64,000 nucleotides of DNA from Limanda limanda (taxonomy: Eukaryota; Chordata; Actinopteri; Pleuronectiformes; Pleuronectidae). The notes beneath the pieces were generated by a model. It did not search any database, was not told the DNA's origin, and saw only the letters and a list, made by a program, of their open reading frames with translations. The stretch covers positions 24,059,748-24,123,747 of the forward strand of contig NC_083651.1 of the NCBI RefSeq assembly GCF_963576545.1, given 5' to 3'. Numbering within the stretch: the stretch's first letter is position 1; every line of letters starts with the position of its first letter. Position numbers and translations under genes: made by a program. This document shows, in pieces, positions 29,541 to 42,509 of the stretch.

Positions 29541-29757
29541 CCTGAGTGTCAGACCTGTTGTGGTACTCATCAACACTCAGGACTCACACTTAGTGTAGAT
29601 ACTTGTGTGTGTGTGTTTGTGTGTTTGTGTGTTTGTGTGTGTGTGTGTGCGTGTGTGCGTATGTATGTATGTGTGTGCAGCCCTGAGTGTCAGACCTGTT
29701 GTGGTAGTCAACAACACTCAGGAGGACTCACACTTAGTGTAGATACTTGTGTGTCTG
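29541..29757. repeat. Two-copy minisatellite beside the GT array
   Basis: The block CCCTGAGTGTCAGACCTGTT followed by GTGGTA, CAACACTCAGGA and ACTCACACTTAGTGTAGATA occurs twice, starting near 29540 and 29681, with GT-rich sequence between. The copies differ mainly by a GGA insertion in the second. This is a recent local tandem duplication. Confidence 0.85.
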
Positions 29758-29779
29758 TGAGTTTCTGAGCAGTTACTAA

Positions 29780-30260
29780 CCGTCACAACAAACCGCTAAC
29801 CCCGCTAACCACAGCTAGCTAGACCCGGTCCCTGAGCTGGAACCCGGTCCCGGCTCAGGGCTCGTTCCTCCCGCAGGTGGACCAGCTTGTCTCCGCCGGC
29901 AGGGGACACGAGTTCGGGTTGTCTTGTATAAAAGTCCCCTCGCTGGACGTGATCTCAGTCCACCTCAGTGTTGTTCTGTGTGTGTCTTTACCTGCTGTCT
30001 CAGGGATAGCGCTCCGTGCTACACCATCATCAACCCGCCCTCCTGGGTTCGAGGCGCCGTCTGGAGCCGGGTTAGGGTTATAGGGTGTGTGTGGATCTGT
30101 CTCACACACACGCAGGACCTGGAGGCTCCCGTGGGACTCGCACTGACATGGACACTCAGCTGTCACAACTTGGATCCGGCGTCATGGGCAACGGAAGTGC
30201 GGTGCGTGCCGTTCCTCATTGTCGTCCGGGTATACACGCGGGCGGATAAACAGTTCCGCA
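29780..30260 (-). promoter_or_regulatory. Probable ube2f promoter and non-coding exon 1
   Basis: This stretch is richer in GC and CpG than its surroundings and lies just upstream of ube2f in its transcription direction. On the minus strand a good donor, CAGCAG followed by GTAAAG, ends a possible exon at 29992. That would supply a 5' UTR exon joined to the acceptor at 27761. Both the exon and the promoter call are inferred from position and composition. Plus-strand frames through here show no recognisable protein. Confidence 0.4.
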
Positions 30261-30408
30261 CGGTGGCTCCCTCGTTTCCGGTCGGTTCTATGATAAAAAT
30301 GTGATAATTATTATGACTAAGTCTCCAGTATTCATCGTTGCGATGAGGAGACACTCACATAAATCTGCTGTTAAAATGTATTCAACAATTATTATTATTA
30401 TTATTATT

Positions 30409-30460
30409 AGGGCCCGAGCACTGATCAAAGGTCAGATGAGGCCCTATTGAAATTGTAAGG

Positions 30461-30557
<97 letters not shown>

Positions 30558-30741
30558 TGGCAAATGAATTGGCTTTTTGAGGGCTTTATCATGCTCAAAT
30601 ACCAAAATTTGCAGAAAGTTAGAAAGTGGTGAAAATGTACGTATTCTGAAGGAATTTTCAATGGGCATCGCAAATTGGCTCAACGGTGCCCCCCGAGACC
30701 CCTGGAACGTGTTCACATTGACCAGTCTTCACAAAAATCGA

Positions 30742-30797
<56 letters not shown>

Positions 30798-30800
30798 GGT
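30409..30800 (+). repeat. GGGCCCGAGCA-type dispersed repeat with expanded (ATT)n
   Basis: The block opens AGGGCCCGAGCACTG and continues GGCCCTATTGAAATTGTAAGG. An (ATT)n run (30461-30556) is followed by GAATTGGCTTTTTGAGGGCT. The same order of motifs occurs in reverse at about 42060-42509 and, more diverged, at about 40265-40519. A second ATT run covers 30745-30797. This is an abundant fish repeat family whose class I cannot name. The poly-Asn and poly-Ile frames here are artefacts. Confidence 0.75.
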
Positions 30801-30936
30801 GGTGGTGGTGGTTTTGTTGTTGTTATTGTTGTTTTAATTGTTATTATTATTAGGTTGCTACAATCGCTCTTACCTAACAGTTAGGAAGAAGTACCGAAAC
30901 ACATACGCACACTCACGTTTGTGCACCAACACACAT

Positions 30937-30967
<31 letters not shown>

Positions 30968-31099
30968 AACACACACACTTACTATGGTTCATAATAACCA
31001 CTAATTGCTTACAATAACCCTAACGCAACATTGACCTTGACCCTAACTTTAACCTCAACCACTGACCCACAAATTTAAAGGATGGTTGGCTGGCAGACA

Positions 31100-33124
<2,025 letters not shown>

Positions 33125-33369
33125 TCAAATCACATTTTTTTTTTTTTTTTTTACAACTTTATTTATCATTTTTCCATGTTGAAAACATTTACATCATTAA
33201 TTATGCATTTCTTACAAAAGTTGCGCACCCGCCCCCCGCCCCCCACCCCAACCAGATGGCATCCCAACAAATAAATCCACAAAAACACTCACGTATCACA
33301 CTGACAGACAGAACACCAAAAGAAGAAAGCAAATATAGACAGATACAAAAAGGAGACAGGCCAAAGGAA

Positions 33370-33373
33370 AAAA

Positions 33374-33460
<87 letters not shown>

Positions 33461-33494
33461 ATTAATAATAATAATAATAATAAATAAATAAATT
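33370..33494. repeat. (AAAT)n run in the LINE 3' UTR
   Basis: A tetranucleotide array of about 90 bp passes into an AAT run. It lies between the ORF2 stop and the poly(A) tail of the LINE, so it is part of the element rather than host sequence. Confidence 0.9.
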
Positions 33495-33670
33495 TAAAGA
33501 AAAGACTCAAACCAATCTATGTTGATCATTATGTTCATAACACCAACATCCAGGACCTTTAACATAAGAAAAAATTCCCAACAGTCAGAATATAAGCATT
33601 GAGAAGACTAGGAAGGCAATCAGAGAAGGAAAGAGGGAAAGATAAATACATATTAAATAAGAACAAGGAT

Positions 33671-36600
33671 TCAGGCAAAAGGCAAACTCTTGATATGTGT
33701 CATGAACTGTGACCAGGTTCTGTCGTATTTAACCTCCGACCCGTGTACTGTATATCTAATTTTTTCCAGAGCCAATCCCAACATCACCTCTCTAATCCAA
33801 TGAATATAGGCAGGAGGATTCTTCCCCTTCCAATTCAGCAGAATCAGACGTCGGGCATGCAATGATGCAAAGGCAATTGCATTTTTATGGAGACGGGACA
33901 GCTTTAGCTCCTCCCTTACTACACCAAAGATAGCTATCAAAGGGTCAGGCTGCAGTGTTTTGCCAGATATTGCTGAGAGTGATTGGAAGACTGAGGACCA
34001 GAAGCCATACAAAGATGGACATGACCAAAACATGTGTCCTAAAGAAACAGGAGAATATTGACATCTAGGACAGTTTGGTGTAACATTAGGGTATAATTTA
34101 GACAGTCTATCGTTAGAATAATGCAACCTGTGGACAACCTTAAATTGAATCAAGCCATGTCTGATACAGAAAGATGATGTGTGTATACGCTGTATGGTAT
34201 TTTTCCAGGTGTCTTCTGGTATTACTTCTCCAACCTCTCCCTCCCATGCTGCCTTAATTTTGTCCCACGAATGAGGGCAGCCATCCAGAATTAAAGCATA
34301 TATTTTTGATATTGCTCCTTTATTGAGTGGATTAACATTGAGCACTGAATACAGTAAATCTTTAGAGGGTGGGGATGGGTACCCCGGGAAAAACTTAGAG
34401 GCAAAACTTCGAGCCTGAAGATATCTGAAGTAATGAGACTTTGGTAGATTATGATCTTCACATAAAAATTTAAATGATGCAAAGCCATCATCGGTAAAGA
34501 GATCCTGAAAGTAGACCAAGCCCCTTCTGTGCCAAACTGCAAATGCCTGATCTATTTGAGATGGTGCAAAAAGATAATTAAACATTATTGGAGAGAAGCT
34601 ACATATATTTGTCAAATTAAAATGTTTTCTGAACTGACGCCAGATCTTAATCGAATTTTGGACCACCAAATTTGAGTTCAGTCCAGGTGCTTTGATATTT
34701 ACTGTGAGAGGGGCAGTTAGGACCGAAATCGGAGAAACTGGGAGTGTAGCTCCCAGTTCCATATCAGTCCAGACCGGACCCTCCTTATCTGCGAACATGG
34801 TAATCCAATGTGTCAGCTTGACAATATTAGCTGCCCAATAGTAAAATAAAAAATTAGGTAAACCCAAACCACCATCAGATTTCACTCTCTCCAGGCTTGC
34901 CTTCTTTATACGTGCAGGTTTTTTATTCCATATGAACACAGAAATAAAGCGATCCAGCCTAGCAAAGTAGGATTTTGGGAGAAAAATGGGAATCATTTGG
35001 AATAAATAAAGAAACCTGGGCATTACAGTCATCTTCACTACATTTATCCGCCCTGCCAATGAGAGTGGGAGATTTGACCACCTATCCAAATCAGTTTTGG
35101 TACGGTCCAAAATCGACCTAAAGTTATACTGAAAAATAGCTTTAATTGAACCTGCTATTTCTATTCCCAGATAAGTAAATTTGTCATTTTCAATTTTAAA
35201 AGGCAAATTTTCATAAGTGGTCTGTTTTGCCAGATTATTCAGTGGAAATAATAAAGATTTTGACAAATTAACTTTATACCCCGATATGCTACTGAATTTT
35301 TGCAACCAGTGGAGAAGGTAGGGTATGCTCTCAGTTGGGTCTGATATTTGCAAAAGCAGATCATCAGCATAAAGCAAAGTTTTATGGTTTGTTTCACCCC
35401 TGGATATACCTTTTATCCTGTCATCTGATCTAATAGCAATCGCCAGTGGTTCTATCGCAATATCAAATAGAAAAGGCGACAGACAGCAACCCTGTCTTGT
35501 ACCTCTGTGGAGCGGAAAATATTCCGAAATCAGGCCATTTGTCCTGACTGCCGCCATGGGTGTTGAATATAGGACTTTGATCCACTTACAAAAAGTTGGC
35601 CCCATTCCAAATTTTTCTAAAGCTGCGAAAAGATAGGTCCATTCAATTCTGTCAAACGCCTTTTCAGCGTCAAGGCTTAGAATAACTTCAGGTTGTACTG
35701 TTGAATGGGGGGAAAATAACACATTAAATAATCTTCTCACATTAAAAAATGATTGCCGCCCAGGAATGAAGCCTGTTTGGTCCTCATTAATAATGGTAGG
35801 AATAACAGGGTCTAATCGTTTTGCAAGAGTTTTAGTTAAAATTTTATAATCACAGCACAAAAGACTTATTGGCCTATGTGAGCTACACTGTACAGGATCC
35901 TTATATTTTTTTAGTAAAACTGAAATTGTGGCCTGGGTAAGCGTTTGCGTCAATCTTCCATTAGCCAAAGATTCATCATAGACTGATTTCAGAATAGGTG
36001 CGAGTTTTGAAGAAAATTCCTTGTAAAACTCTGTGGGGAATCCGTCCGGACCTGGCGCCCTTCCTGTTCGAGACAATCTGATGGCACTCGTTATTTCCTC
36101 AAGCGACAATGGCTGCTCTAGAGATGACTGAGCATCTGGAGAAAGCCTTGGGGTATCAAGAGAATCAAGAAACGAGTAAATCTCAGATGAGCTACCATCT
36201 ACCTCTGACTGATATAGAGTAGAATAATATTGCTTAAACTGGTCATTAATGACTCTGGGACTGCGAGATATCGAGTCAGCGCCTGTATTAACTCCTGGGA
36301 TAATTTGTGCAGTTGACTGCTGTTTAAGTTGAAGTGCAAGGAGTCTCCCCGCTTTATCTCCATGCTCATAATATACCTGTCTGGATTTAAAAATATTTTT
36401 CTCGGCTTTCCATGTCATAAGCTTATTGAATTCAGTTTGCAACAGTAATTTCTCCTTAAAAAGATCTGGTGTAGGCGAAAGAGCATAACGCCTATCAATA
36501 TCTGCAATTTTGTCAGCAAGCTCTTTAAGTTGTTTGGAACGCTCCTTATTCCTATGTGCCACATAAGAGATAACTTGGCCCCTAATATAGGCTTTCATAG

Positions 36601-37521
36601 ACTCCCATAAAATTCACCTTGAAACATCCTGAGTATCATTAATTTCCAAAAAGAAGTCAATCTGATTGTTGAGAAATGTTCTAAAATGTGTACATAAAAG
36701 TAGCTGGGGGTCAAGCCGCCAAGTTCGTTGAGGCGCTACATTGGCTGGAAAAACTAGATCCATCTGTACTGGGCTGTGGTCTGATAGCACTATACTGTGA
36801 TATTTACTGCTGGAAATTAAGGGGAGTAGCTGGTTATCGACAATGAAATAATCAATCCTGGAATAACTATGATGAACGGAGGAAAAGAAGGAGAATTGCT
36901 TCGTAGTTGGATTTTTTGTCCGCCAGGGGTCTGATAAGCCATAAGAGTAGAGGAGGGAATTAATAACCACTGCGGCTGATGAGAGAGTATTATTTGCCCT
37001 TACACTTGACCTGTCTAGCTGGGTATGAAGGACGCAGTTGAAGTCTCCACCTAAAATTAACTTGTAGGAAGGTCCGGAAGAGTTGAAAAAAAATTAAGAA
37101 AGAATTGTGCATTGTCCCAGTTTGGTCCATAAATGTTAGCCAATATTACTGGTGTATTAAATAGCTTGCCCACTACAATAATATATCTGCCATTAGCATC
37201 TGATATTACTTCAGAGTGTTCAAATGGGATCCCCTTTCTAATCAGGAATGCTGTTCCCCTGGCTTTGTAATTAAAACGTGAATGATATATTTGTCCAATC
37301 CATTTACAACTTAGTCTTTTTTGGGAATTAATATTTAAATGTGTCTCCTGTAGCAATATTACATCAGGTTTTAGTGATTTCAGATGACTAAATATTTTGC
37401 TCCGTTTAACCATGTTATTCAGGCCTTTGACGTTCCAGCTAATGAACGAAATTGCTCCTTGTTGATTATTTGCATTATTCAGAATCATAGAGCAACAGTC
37501 TGTAGTGAACCGGTCCTGCAT
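33671..37521 (-). pseudogene. LINE ORF2 (endonuclease and reverse transcriptase), broken by a frameshift and a stop
   Basis: The N-terminal AP-endonuclease starts at 37521: SWNVKGLNN, LLQETH and YGPNW are in one frame down to about 37057. The next motifs, GGDFNC, SRIDYFIV and SDHSPV, are in another frame from about 37065, so there is a one-base frameshift near 37055-37070. A TGA interrupts that second frame at about 36614-36616, shortly after the SDH motif. From 36598 to 33671 a 975-codon frame is intact. It holds the reverse transcriptase with LLYADDLLL at the catalytic site, the linker, and a C-terminal zinc-like CPRCQY...LGHMFWSCP motif. All catalytic residues I can identify remain, so the two lesions look recent. 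Calls rest on motifs, without alignment. Confidence 0.93.
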
Positions 37522-38132
37522 GTTGGCTATATCTGAGTACTTTAGTGCATGTTTGAGTCAAACCATAAACCACAAATGAAACCAAAAGAAAACGGACAAA
37601 AACAAACAAATAGACATATATAAACCCCTTACCATCCTGGACTCCCGGGCTGGTCTTCCTTAAACCTGAGACTGCCCTGAAAACTCTCCTCTCTCTTCTA
37701 AGCATATAACACGTCTACACTAACTTAAACTCTTGCATGAACTCTGCAAAGGCAGAACAAAATGTAAAAGGGCTTTCTTCTCGATACTATTCTTGCCGCG
37801 TGTGTGCTGGCACCATTTGTTCACAGGCTGATAAGGTTCTTAACATTTACAGTTGGAAGATTACCCCACCAGAAAAAAAAGAGAGTAAAATCAACTAGAA
37901 TTAGTACTACTTGTGGTGGGTGAATTAAACAAATTTTTTACATTTTCATTTATATTCCTCAGATGACTGAAAGATGTCACTTAAACTTGTCCATAGTCCA
38001 AACATAAAATGCATCCAACTGCAGTGTGGTGACGACCATCAGTCAACAAAAAAAAAAAAACTCAGCATGTGCAGACTAGTGCAATATTAACACGCAGCAT
38101 ATGATACCTGTTATGGCCCCGTGAATTAACTC

Positions 38133-39041
38133 TCACTCTCCCTCCATCTCCCGTGGGTGCAGATTGGTCTCGATGTAGTGCTTTGCCTTGACCGGGTCGT
38201 CGAAAGATCCCCGCTCGCCAGCTGGGCCTGTCATCTTCAGTGTGGCTGGAAAAAGGAGACCGTACTTCACGCCCGCACACCGGCGAAGCAATCCCCTCAC
38301 CTCGGTGAAAGCGGCCCTCTTTTTTCTGACGGCGGCTGAGTAATCTGGGTAGATGTAGAAACGCTTGCCTTTGTGGGTGATGGGACTTGCACCCATGGCC
38401 TTTCGAAGAATATCCACTTTCTCCTGAAAGTAGTGGAACTTGATGATTATTGGCCTCGGGGCATCCCCATCCTTTGGTCGCGGCTGCAGGCCCCGGTGCG
38501 CACGGTCGAGCATCGGCGTGTAGTCGAGGGCCAGCGCTTCCTTCAGCAATTTGGCAACGGCACTCTCCGGTCGGATGTTTCCGAGTCCCTCTTCCACTCC
38601 AATCAGCCTGCAGTTATCTCGCCGCTGCCGGGACTCCAAATCATCGGTCTTATCTGTCAGCCGGACGACTTGTGTAGACAGCGTATTAACTTTAGCTTCA
38701 AGTGCAATAACTCGGTTAGCCTGAACATTAGCTTCCTCCTCGAGATCACCAATGCGAGTTGAGAATGTGGCGTTTTCTTTCCGAATTTCTTCCGTCACCC
38801 TCGTAAACTCTGCGCGCACCTTCAGGATTTCTTTCTTTAAGTCACTTGCCAAGCTGTCTATTTCCTTGTGCAGTTTATCTGCAGCCGCTGTCACAGACGA
38901 TTCGATCTTTGTGAGCACACTCCGCTCCGACTGCTTAATGGCCGCCATGATTGCCCCGAGACCCGGCCCTGAACTTGCTTCCGCGGTCGGATCAACATCA
39001 GGCGAGTCCGTGGCGTCGGACCTGACTTCGGCTTTTGACAT
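38133..39041 (-). CDS. LINE ORF1 protein (Transposase_22/L1 ORF1p-like), intact
   Basis: A 302-aa frame begins with ATG at 39041. The acidic Ser/Ala-rich N-terminus is followed by a long heptad-repeat coiled coil (about residues 40-135). The central RRM-like part includes RRDNCRLIGVEEG and PRPIIIKFHYFQEK, and a basic C-terminal domain contains GKRFYIYPDYS and RRCAGVKYGLLFPATLK. This matches the L1 ORF1p plan, a trimeric RNA chaperone that coats LINE RNA. No stop or frameshift occurs, in contrast to ORF2 of the same copy. Confidence 0.93.
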   Translation of the reverse strand: MSKAEVRSDATDSPDVDPTAEASSGPGLGAIMAAIKQSERSVLTKIESSVTAAADKLHKEIDSLASDLKKEILKVRAEFTRVTEEIRKENATFSTRIGDLEEEANVQANRVIALEAKVNTLSTQVVRLTDKTDDLESRQRRDNCRLIGVEEGLGNIRPESAVAKLLKEALALDYTPMLDRAHRGLQPRPKDGDAPRPIIIKFHYFQEKVDILRKAMGASPITHKGKRFYIYPDYSAAVRKKRAAFTEVRGLLRRCAGVKYGLLFPATLKMTGPAGERGSFDDPVKAKHYIETNLHPREMEGE

Positions 39042-39240
39042 TTAGGCATTCTGAGCAGCTTAGAAATAAATAAAAAACGACTAATTCGAGGGACCTGGCA
39101 CTTTAGAGACACTTTCGCACCGGAAAGGACAAGAAGGAGAGGAGGAATATTAAGTAAATGTTCAATCTAAGCAGAGCCCACCAAGACACGTCTTCACATG
39201 TCGCTGCTCCGCCGTCCCTCCAAATCTCAAATCACATTTT

Positions 39241-40264
39241 CAAGCAAATATTTGACACTTATACCCACTTACCCTGATGCAGCAAGTATTAAACCTCTAT
39301 GGTGTCATTAATAAGGTTGTTTGTCAACAGCTTAACATCTCCTTGCCCCCAAAAATCTGTTTTTCAGGATTTCAATCACATCACCGAACAAGACATATTG
39401 TTATGTCTCTATTATGACATCGTTCGTTCCAGTTCTCAGATTTTTAAACTGGCTTCCTGTGTTTAAATACATTTTCTTGTAGCGCCATGTTTCCATTCAT
39501 CTCAGACCATCTGGGACACGTCTGCTTCCTGTTCCAAAGCTACAGTAAACATGGAGCAGCACGCAATTTGTATGTATATATCTGGGACGAATTCCCAGAA
39601 AATGTTTGCTCCTCTACGAATACCATTATGTTTTAATCAAAGTTTAAAATATCACAATTTATTCACATTGTAGATACACACAAGGTGCATGTGAATGTCC
39701 TGCAGATATTTGATCATAAAGTTTTGGAGAAGTGGTAGGATGTTCAGAGTCAATCTATCTGGATTTGTTCACTTACTAACACAAACAATTGGAGAAGTGT
39801 GTCCTTCACTTAAAACACTTTTTTAAAAAGCAGTTGCTTGAATCAGAAATTGCACCACTACTTACTGTGTGTGTCACATGTGGCTGTCAGTTCACATCCA
39901 GCAGTGACATCAGCCCCACCGGCCTTGAGTCTTAATCTTGCAGAAAGCAAGTCTGACACCGGAGGGGGGGGGTTTGCTCTCCCTGCTGGAAACACATGAC
40001 CAAGATGTCAGCGTATCTTGTCGACTCAATTTACCAGAGAAAAACTCCTCTGCGAGAACATGACTAACGCACATGTCATAACGATACATCTCCTGTTTTA
40101 TACCTTGTTTGCTTTTCTTATGCTTCACGGTTGTGACAAGCACAGATGCTGTTGGGAAAATTAAGAAGGGCTGTACTCTTTTTGTAAATATAAAAACAAA
40201 CTATCTAACTAACTATTTAATGTAAATTGAATGATAGTTGTAAAACAAAGCTTACTTCCTGTTG
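39241..40264. other. Intergenic stretch beside the LINE
   Basis: No exon, RNA gene or element with definable ends is seen. The sequence is AT-rich with a short G-run near 39963. Confidence 0.5.
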
Positions 40265-40519
40265 CCAGTAGGTGGCGCCATCACTATTCTTACGCACAGA
40301 CATATAGATCTGCTCAAGTAGACGCTCTGATGTAGCGTGAGCAATTTTGTGTCAATTGGACAATGTTACCACAACTTGGGGCTGTTGCTACACGCATGTA
40401 GTTTGTGGGTGAACCACGAAAACCGAAGTTACAGCAATTTCGCCCTGAAAAAGCCCCAAATGGAAATGCAAATCCTTCAAAATACAATAGGGCCTCCCAC
40501 CGCTCGGTGCTCGGGTTCT
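40265..40519 (-). repeat. Diverged GGGCCCGAGCA-family repeat copy
   Basis: Reading from the right end on the minus strand, the motifs GAACCCGAGCACCGAGCGGTGGGAGGCCCTATTG appear in part, followed by a degraded body that includes a CAGTAGGTGGCGCC block. The order matches the clearer copy ending at 42509. It lies just beyond the 3' end of the TRIM pseudogene. Confidence 0.6.
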
Positions 40520-40763
40520 AATGAGAAAACCACAGCAACATTAGTTCTTTCAAACACATTCATGTAAGTGTCATTATAGATTTCTGTCTTTACAAAGTGA
40601 GAACTTAATATGTGTGATAAAGGAAGGTCGGTGTTTGATTGACAGCTGATCTCTGTGCGGAGCAGAAACGTCACCACGACGAACTTTGATCAACAAACAT
40701 GTAGACAAAAGAAGTTAAAGATTTACACACAGAATCCAAATCACTGCTTTTAATGACTCGAGT

Positions 40764-42003
40764 CTATTTGAGTTTACAGAACTCAGCTGTGGCTTCAGAA
40801 TAACAACAAAACCTAACTCCAGCATAGAGAGGCTGAGTGAATGTGGAGACTCTGTGGAGGAGAGTCATGGTGTCAGAGACGCTGTAGAAGGACAGAACAC
40901 CTGCACTGTGATCCAGGTACTCCTACTATGGAGGACACAGGACCTGACACTCGAGTCCTGATGCTGTGGTAACGAAAGATATAACTGTTTACATGAAGAT
41001 ATAACATCCAAGATTTATCATTTAATCCAAATCCAAATTCAAGTAAGCCTCCTGCTCTGCTGATATTCTTGTATGTGACTGTTACACCAACTGACCCTCC
41101 CTCCCCCACCTCCACCTCCACCTCCCAGTAACAACGTCCAGTCAGACTCTCTCTACTCAGGACCTGAGGCATGAAAGTAAAACTGTCTGGGTGATCAGAA
41201 TAAGACTGATCTTCACTCATACATGTTACTTTTTCTGTTTTCCTCAGATAATAACAGTCTGTGTGCTGTTTTTGGATCCAGTGTGATTTCCTGTGAATAT
41301 CTTTAGAAGTCAGCTCTGGTCTCTGCCTCTGGTTGCCGCAGTAAAACATCCACTTGAGACACAATCTGTAAAATCTCTGTCTCTGTCCCACTCAGAATGT
41401 CCTGTAGTCGACCTCTGACATGTGACACAGCTGCTGTCACGTCATCAAAGTTCCTCAGAGGACAGATCCTGATGCTGGATGAGTGTGTAGATTCACTGAG
41501 TGGTGACAGTGAGGGGAAGTTGTGTAAAAGCTGGTTGTGATCCTTTGTGTCTGAGAGCTGCTTCAGTTCATGGTCTTTCCTCTTCAGCTTAGTGATCTCC
41601 TGCTCCAGTCTCTCCTGAAGCTCTCTGACTTGACTAACCTCAGTTTCCTGCAGGGATCTGATCTGCTGCTCCACATCAAAGCTTCTTTCCTCCAGCAGAG
41701 GGATCAGGTCAATGAAGATCTCCTCACTGTCCTCAACTGCTTTAACAGCAGAGCCATTGACGGCCTCCTGCTCCTGTTGAAGCAGCTTCACGTCTTTCTC
41801 TGTGTCCTGGACTCTCTGCTGGATTGTTTGTCTCCTCAGCCCGAGCTCTGTCTGCCTCTCAGTCCTTTCTGCTGCAGCTGACACTGTGTCGTGGTCTTTA
41901 TGTTCCTCCACAGAGCAGAGATAACAGATACACTGCTGATCAGTGCGGCAGAACATCTTCATCACCTTGTCGTGACGAGAGCAGATGTGTTTGATGGCGT
42001 GTA
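40764..42003 (-). pseudogene. TRIM-family (B-box, coiled-coil, PRY-SPRY) pseudogene, truncated
   Basis: In minus-strand order the remnant encodes most of a B-box (HAIKHICSRHDK, MFCRTDQQCICYLC), a coiled coil rich in Glu/Gln, then PRY-SPRY motifs DQSYSDHPDSFTF, SRESLTGRCYWEVE, NKSW-like NDKSWML and a terminal EFCKLK before TAG. This is the fish TRIM16/TRIM25-like architecture of E3 ligases, many in innate immunity. The RING and first B-box are missing: homology stops at about 42003, where a dispersed repeat begins. Further damage includes an in-frame TAA after TRADF (about 41303), a one-base insertion in an A-run just before VTCMSEDQ (about 41225), and another frameshift near 40920 after SSIVGV. 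It cannot give a functional ligase. Confidence 0.88.
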
Positions 42004-42019
42004 ACCAAACTTTGACGCC

Positions 42020-42509
42020 ACATCACAGTAGCACAGTGTGACGAAAAGTTAAAATTCGAGCAAGTTTAGATCTCCATCTTGTTGTGATGACACTCACCTA
42101 AATTTTAAGTTGATCTGATGAAAGCCCTACAACAATTTTGTCAAAGAAAAAATGTGGAATATGGCCAAATTGGCCACTATATCAAAAATGGCGGGCTTCC
42201 TGTTGCGTTTTTCATAATGCTCCTTGAGGCTTTTTTCTATGATTGGTTACGATACACCTTTGTCCCGATTTTGTTGAAGATCGCTTATCCGGAAACCTAG
42301 GGGCTGCGTTCCAGGTGGCGCTGTTGAGCCATTTTGCCACGCCCATTTCCGAATACTCCAGAATACGTAAATTTTTACCACTTTCTAATGTACTGCAAAC
42401 TTTAAACAATTTTTGAGCATGTTGAAGCCCTCAAAAAGCCAATTCACTACGCTCAGAATAATCCTTACAATTTCAATAGGGCCTCCCACCGTTCGGTGCT
42501 CGGGCCCTA
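42020..42509 (-). repeat. GGGCCCGAGCA-family dispersed repeat at the TRIM breakpoint
   Basis: On the minus strand it starts TAGGGCCCGAGCACCG, then GGCCCTATTGAAATTGTAAGG and GAATTGGCTTTTTGAGGGCT, the same motif order as the copy at 30409. The distal end is diffuse near 42020, next to where TRIM homology ends. It may have been involved in the deletion of the TRIM 5' half, but that is inference. Confidence 0.75.

Larger units (their letters stand above)
27762..29991 (-). other. ube2f 5' intron with dispersed repeats
   Basis: This stretch lies between the first coding exon of ube2f and the presumed non-coding exon 1. Two parts look like old dispersed repeats common in fish. At about 28470-28640 there is a block with CTGACCTGTCCAGGGTGT and CCCTCAATAGGATAAGC. 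At about 28690-28890 there is a block with CCAAGGGACACTTGGA and CAGGGATCAAACCACTGACC. Both are recognised from general knowledge of fish repeats, not from any search. The GT array at 29361-29537 is also here. No coding exon is supported. Confidence 0.45.
33139..39226 (-). mobile_element. Full-length L1/Tx1-clade LINE with 14-bp target duplication
   Basis: A 6.1-kb non-LTR retrotransposon lies in minus orientation. The flanks carry a perfect 14-bp direct repeat, TCAAATCACATTTT, at 33125-33138 and 39227-39240. In element order it has a short 5' UTR (39226-39042), ORF1, an inter-ORF stretch of about 610 bp, a broken ORF2, a 3' UTR with an (AAAT)n run (33370-33494), and an A tail seen as an 18-T run at 33135-33152. 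A full-length 5' end plus a perfect duplication points to recent insertion. ORF2 damage means the copy is no longer autonomous as read. Confidence 0.95.

Noticed and set aside
29336..29768. Several Cys-Val and His-Thr repeat frames
   Set aside because: They are translations of the GT microsatellite.
29924..30304. A plus-strand frame upstream of ube2f with INPPSWVRGAVWS
   Set aside because: It looked briefly like an exon, but no family was recognised and the minus-strand donor fits a ube2f non-coding exon better.
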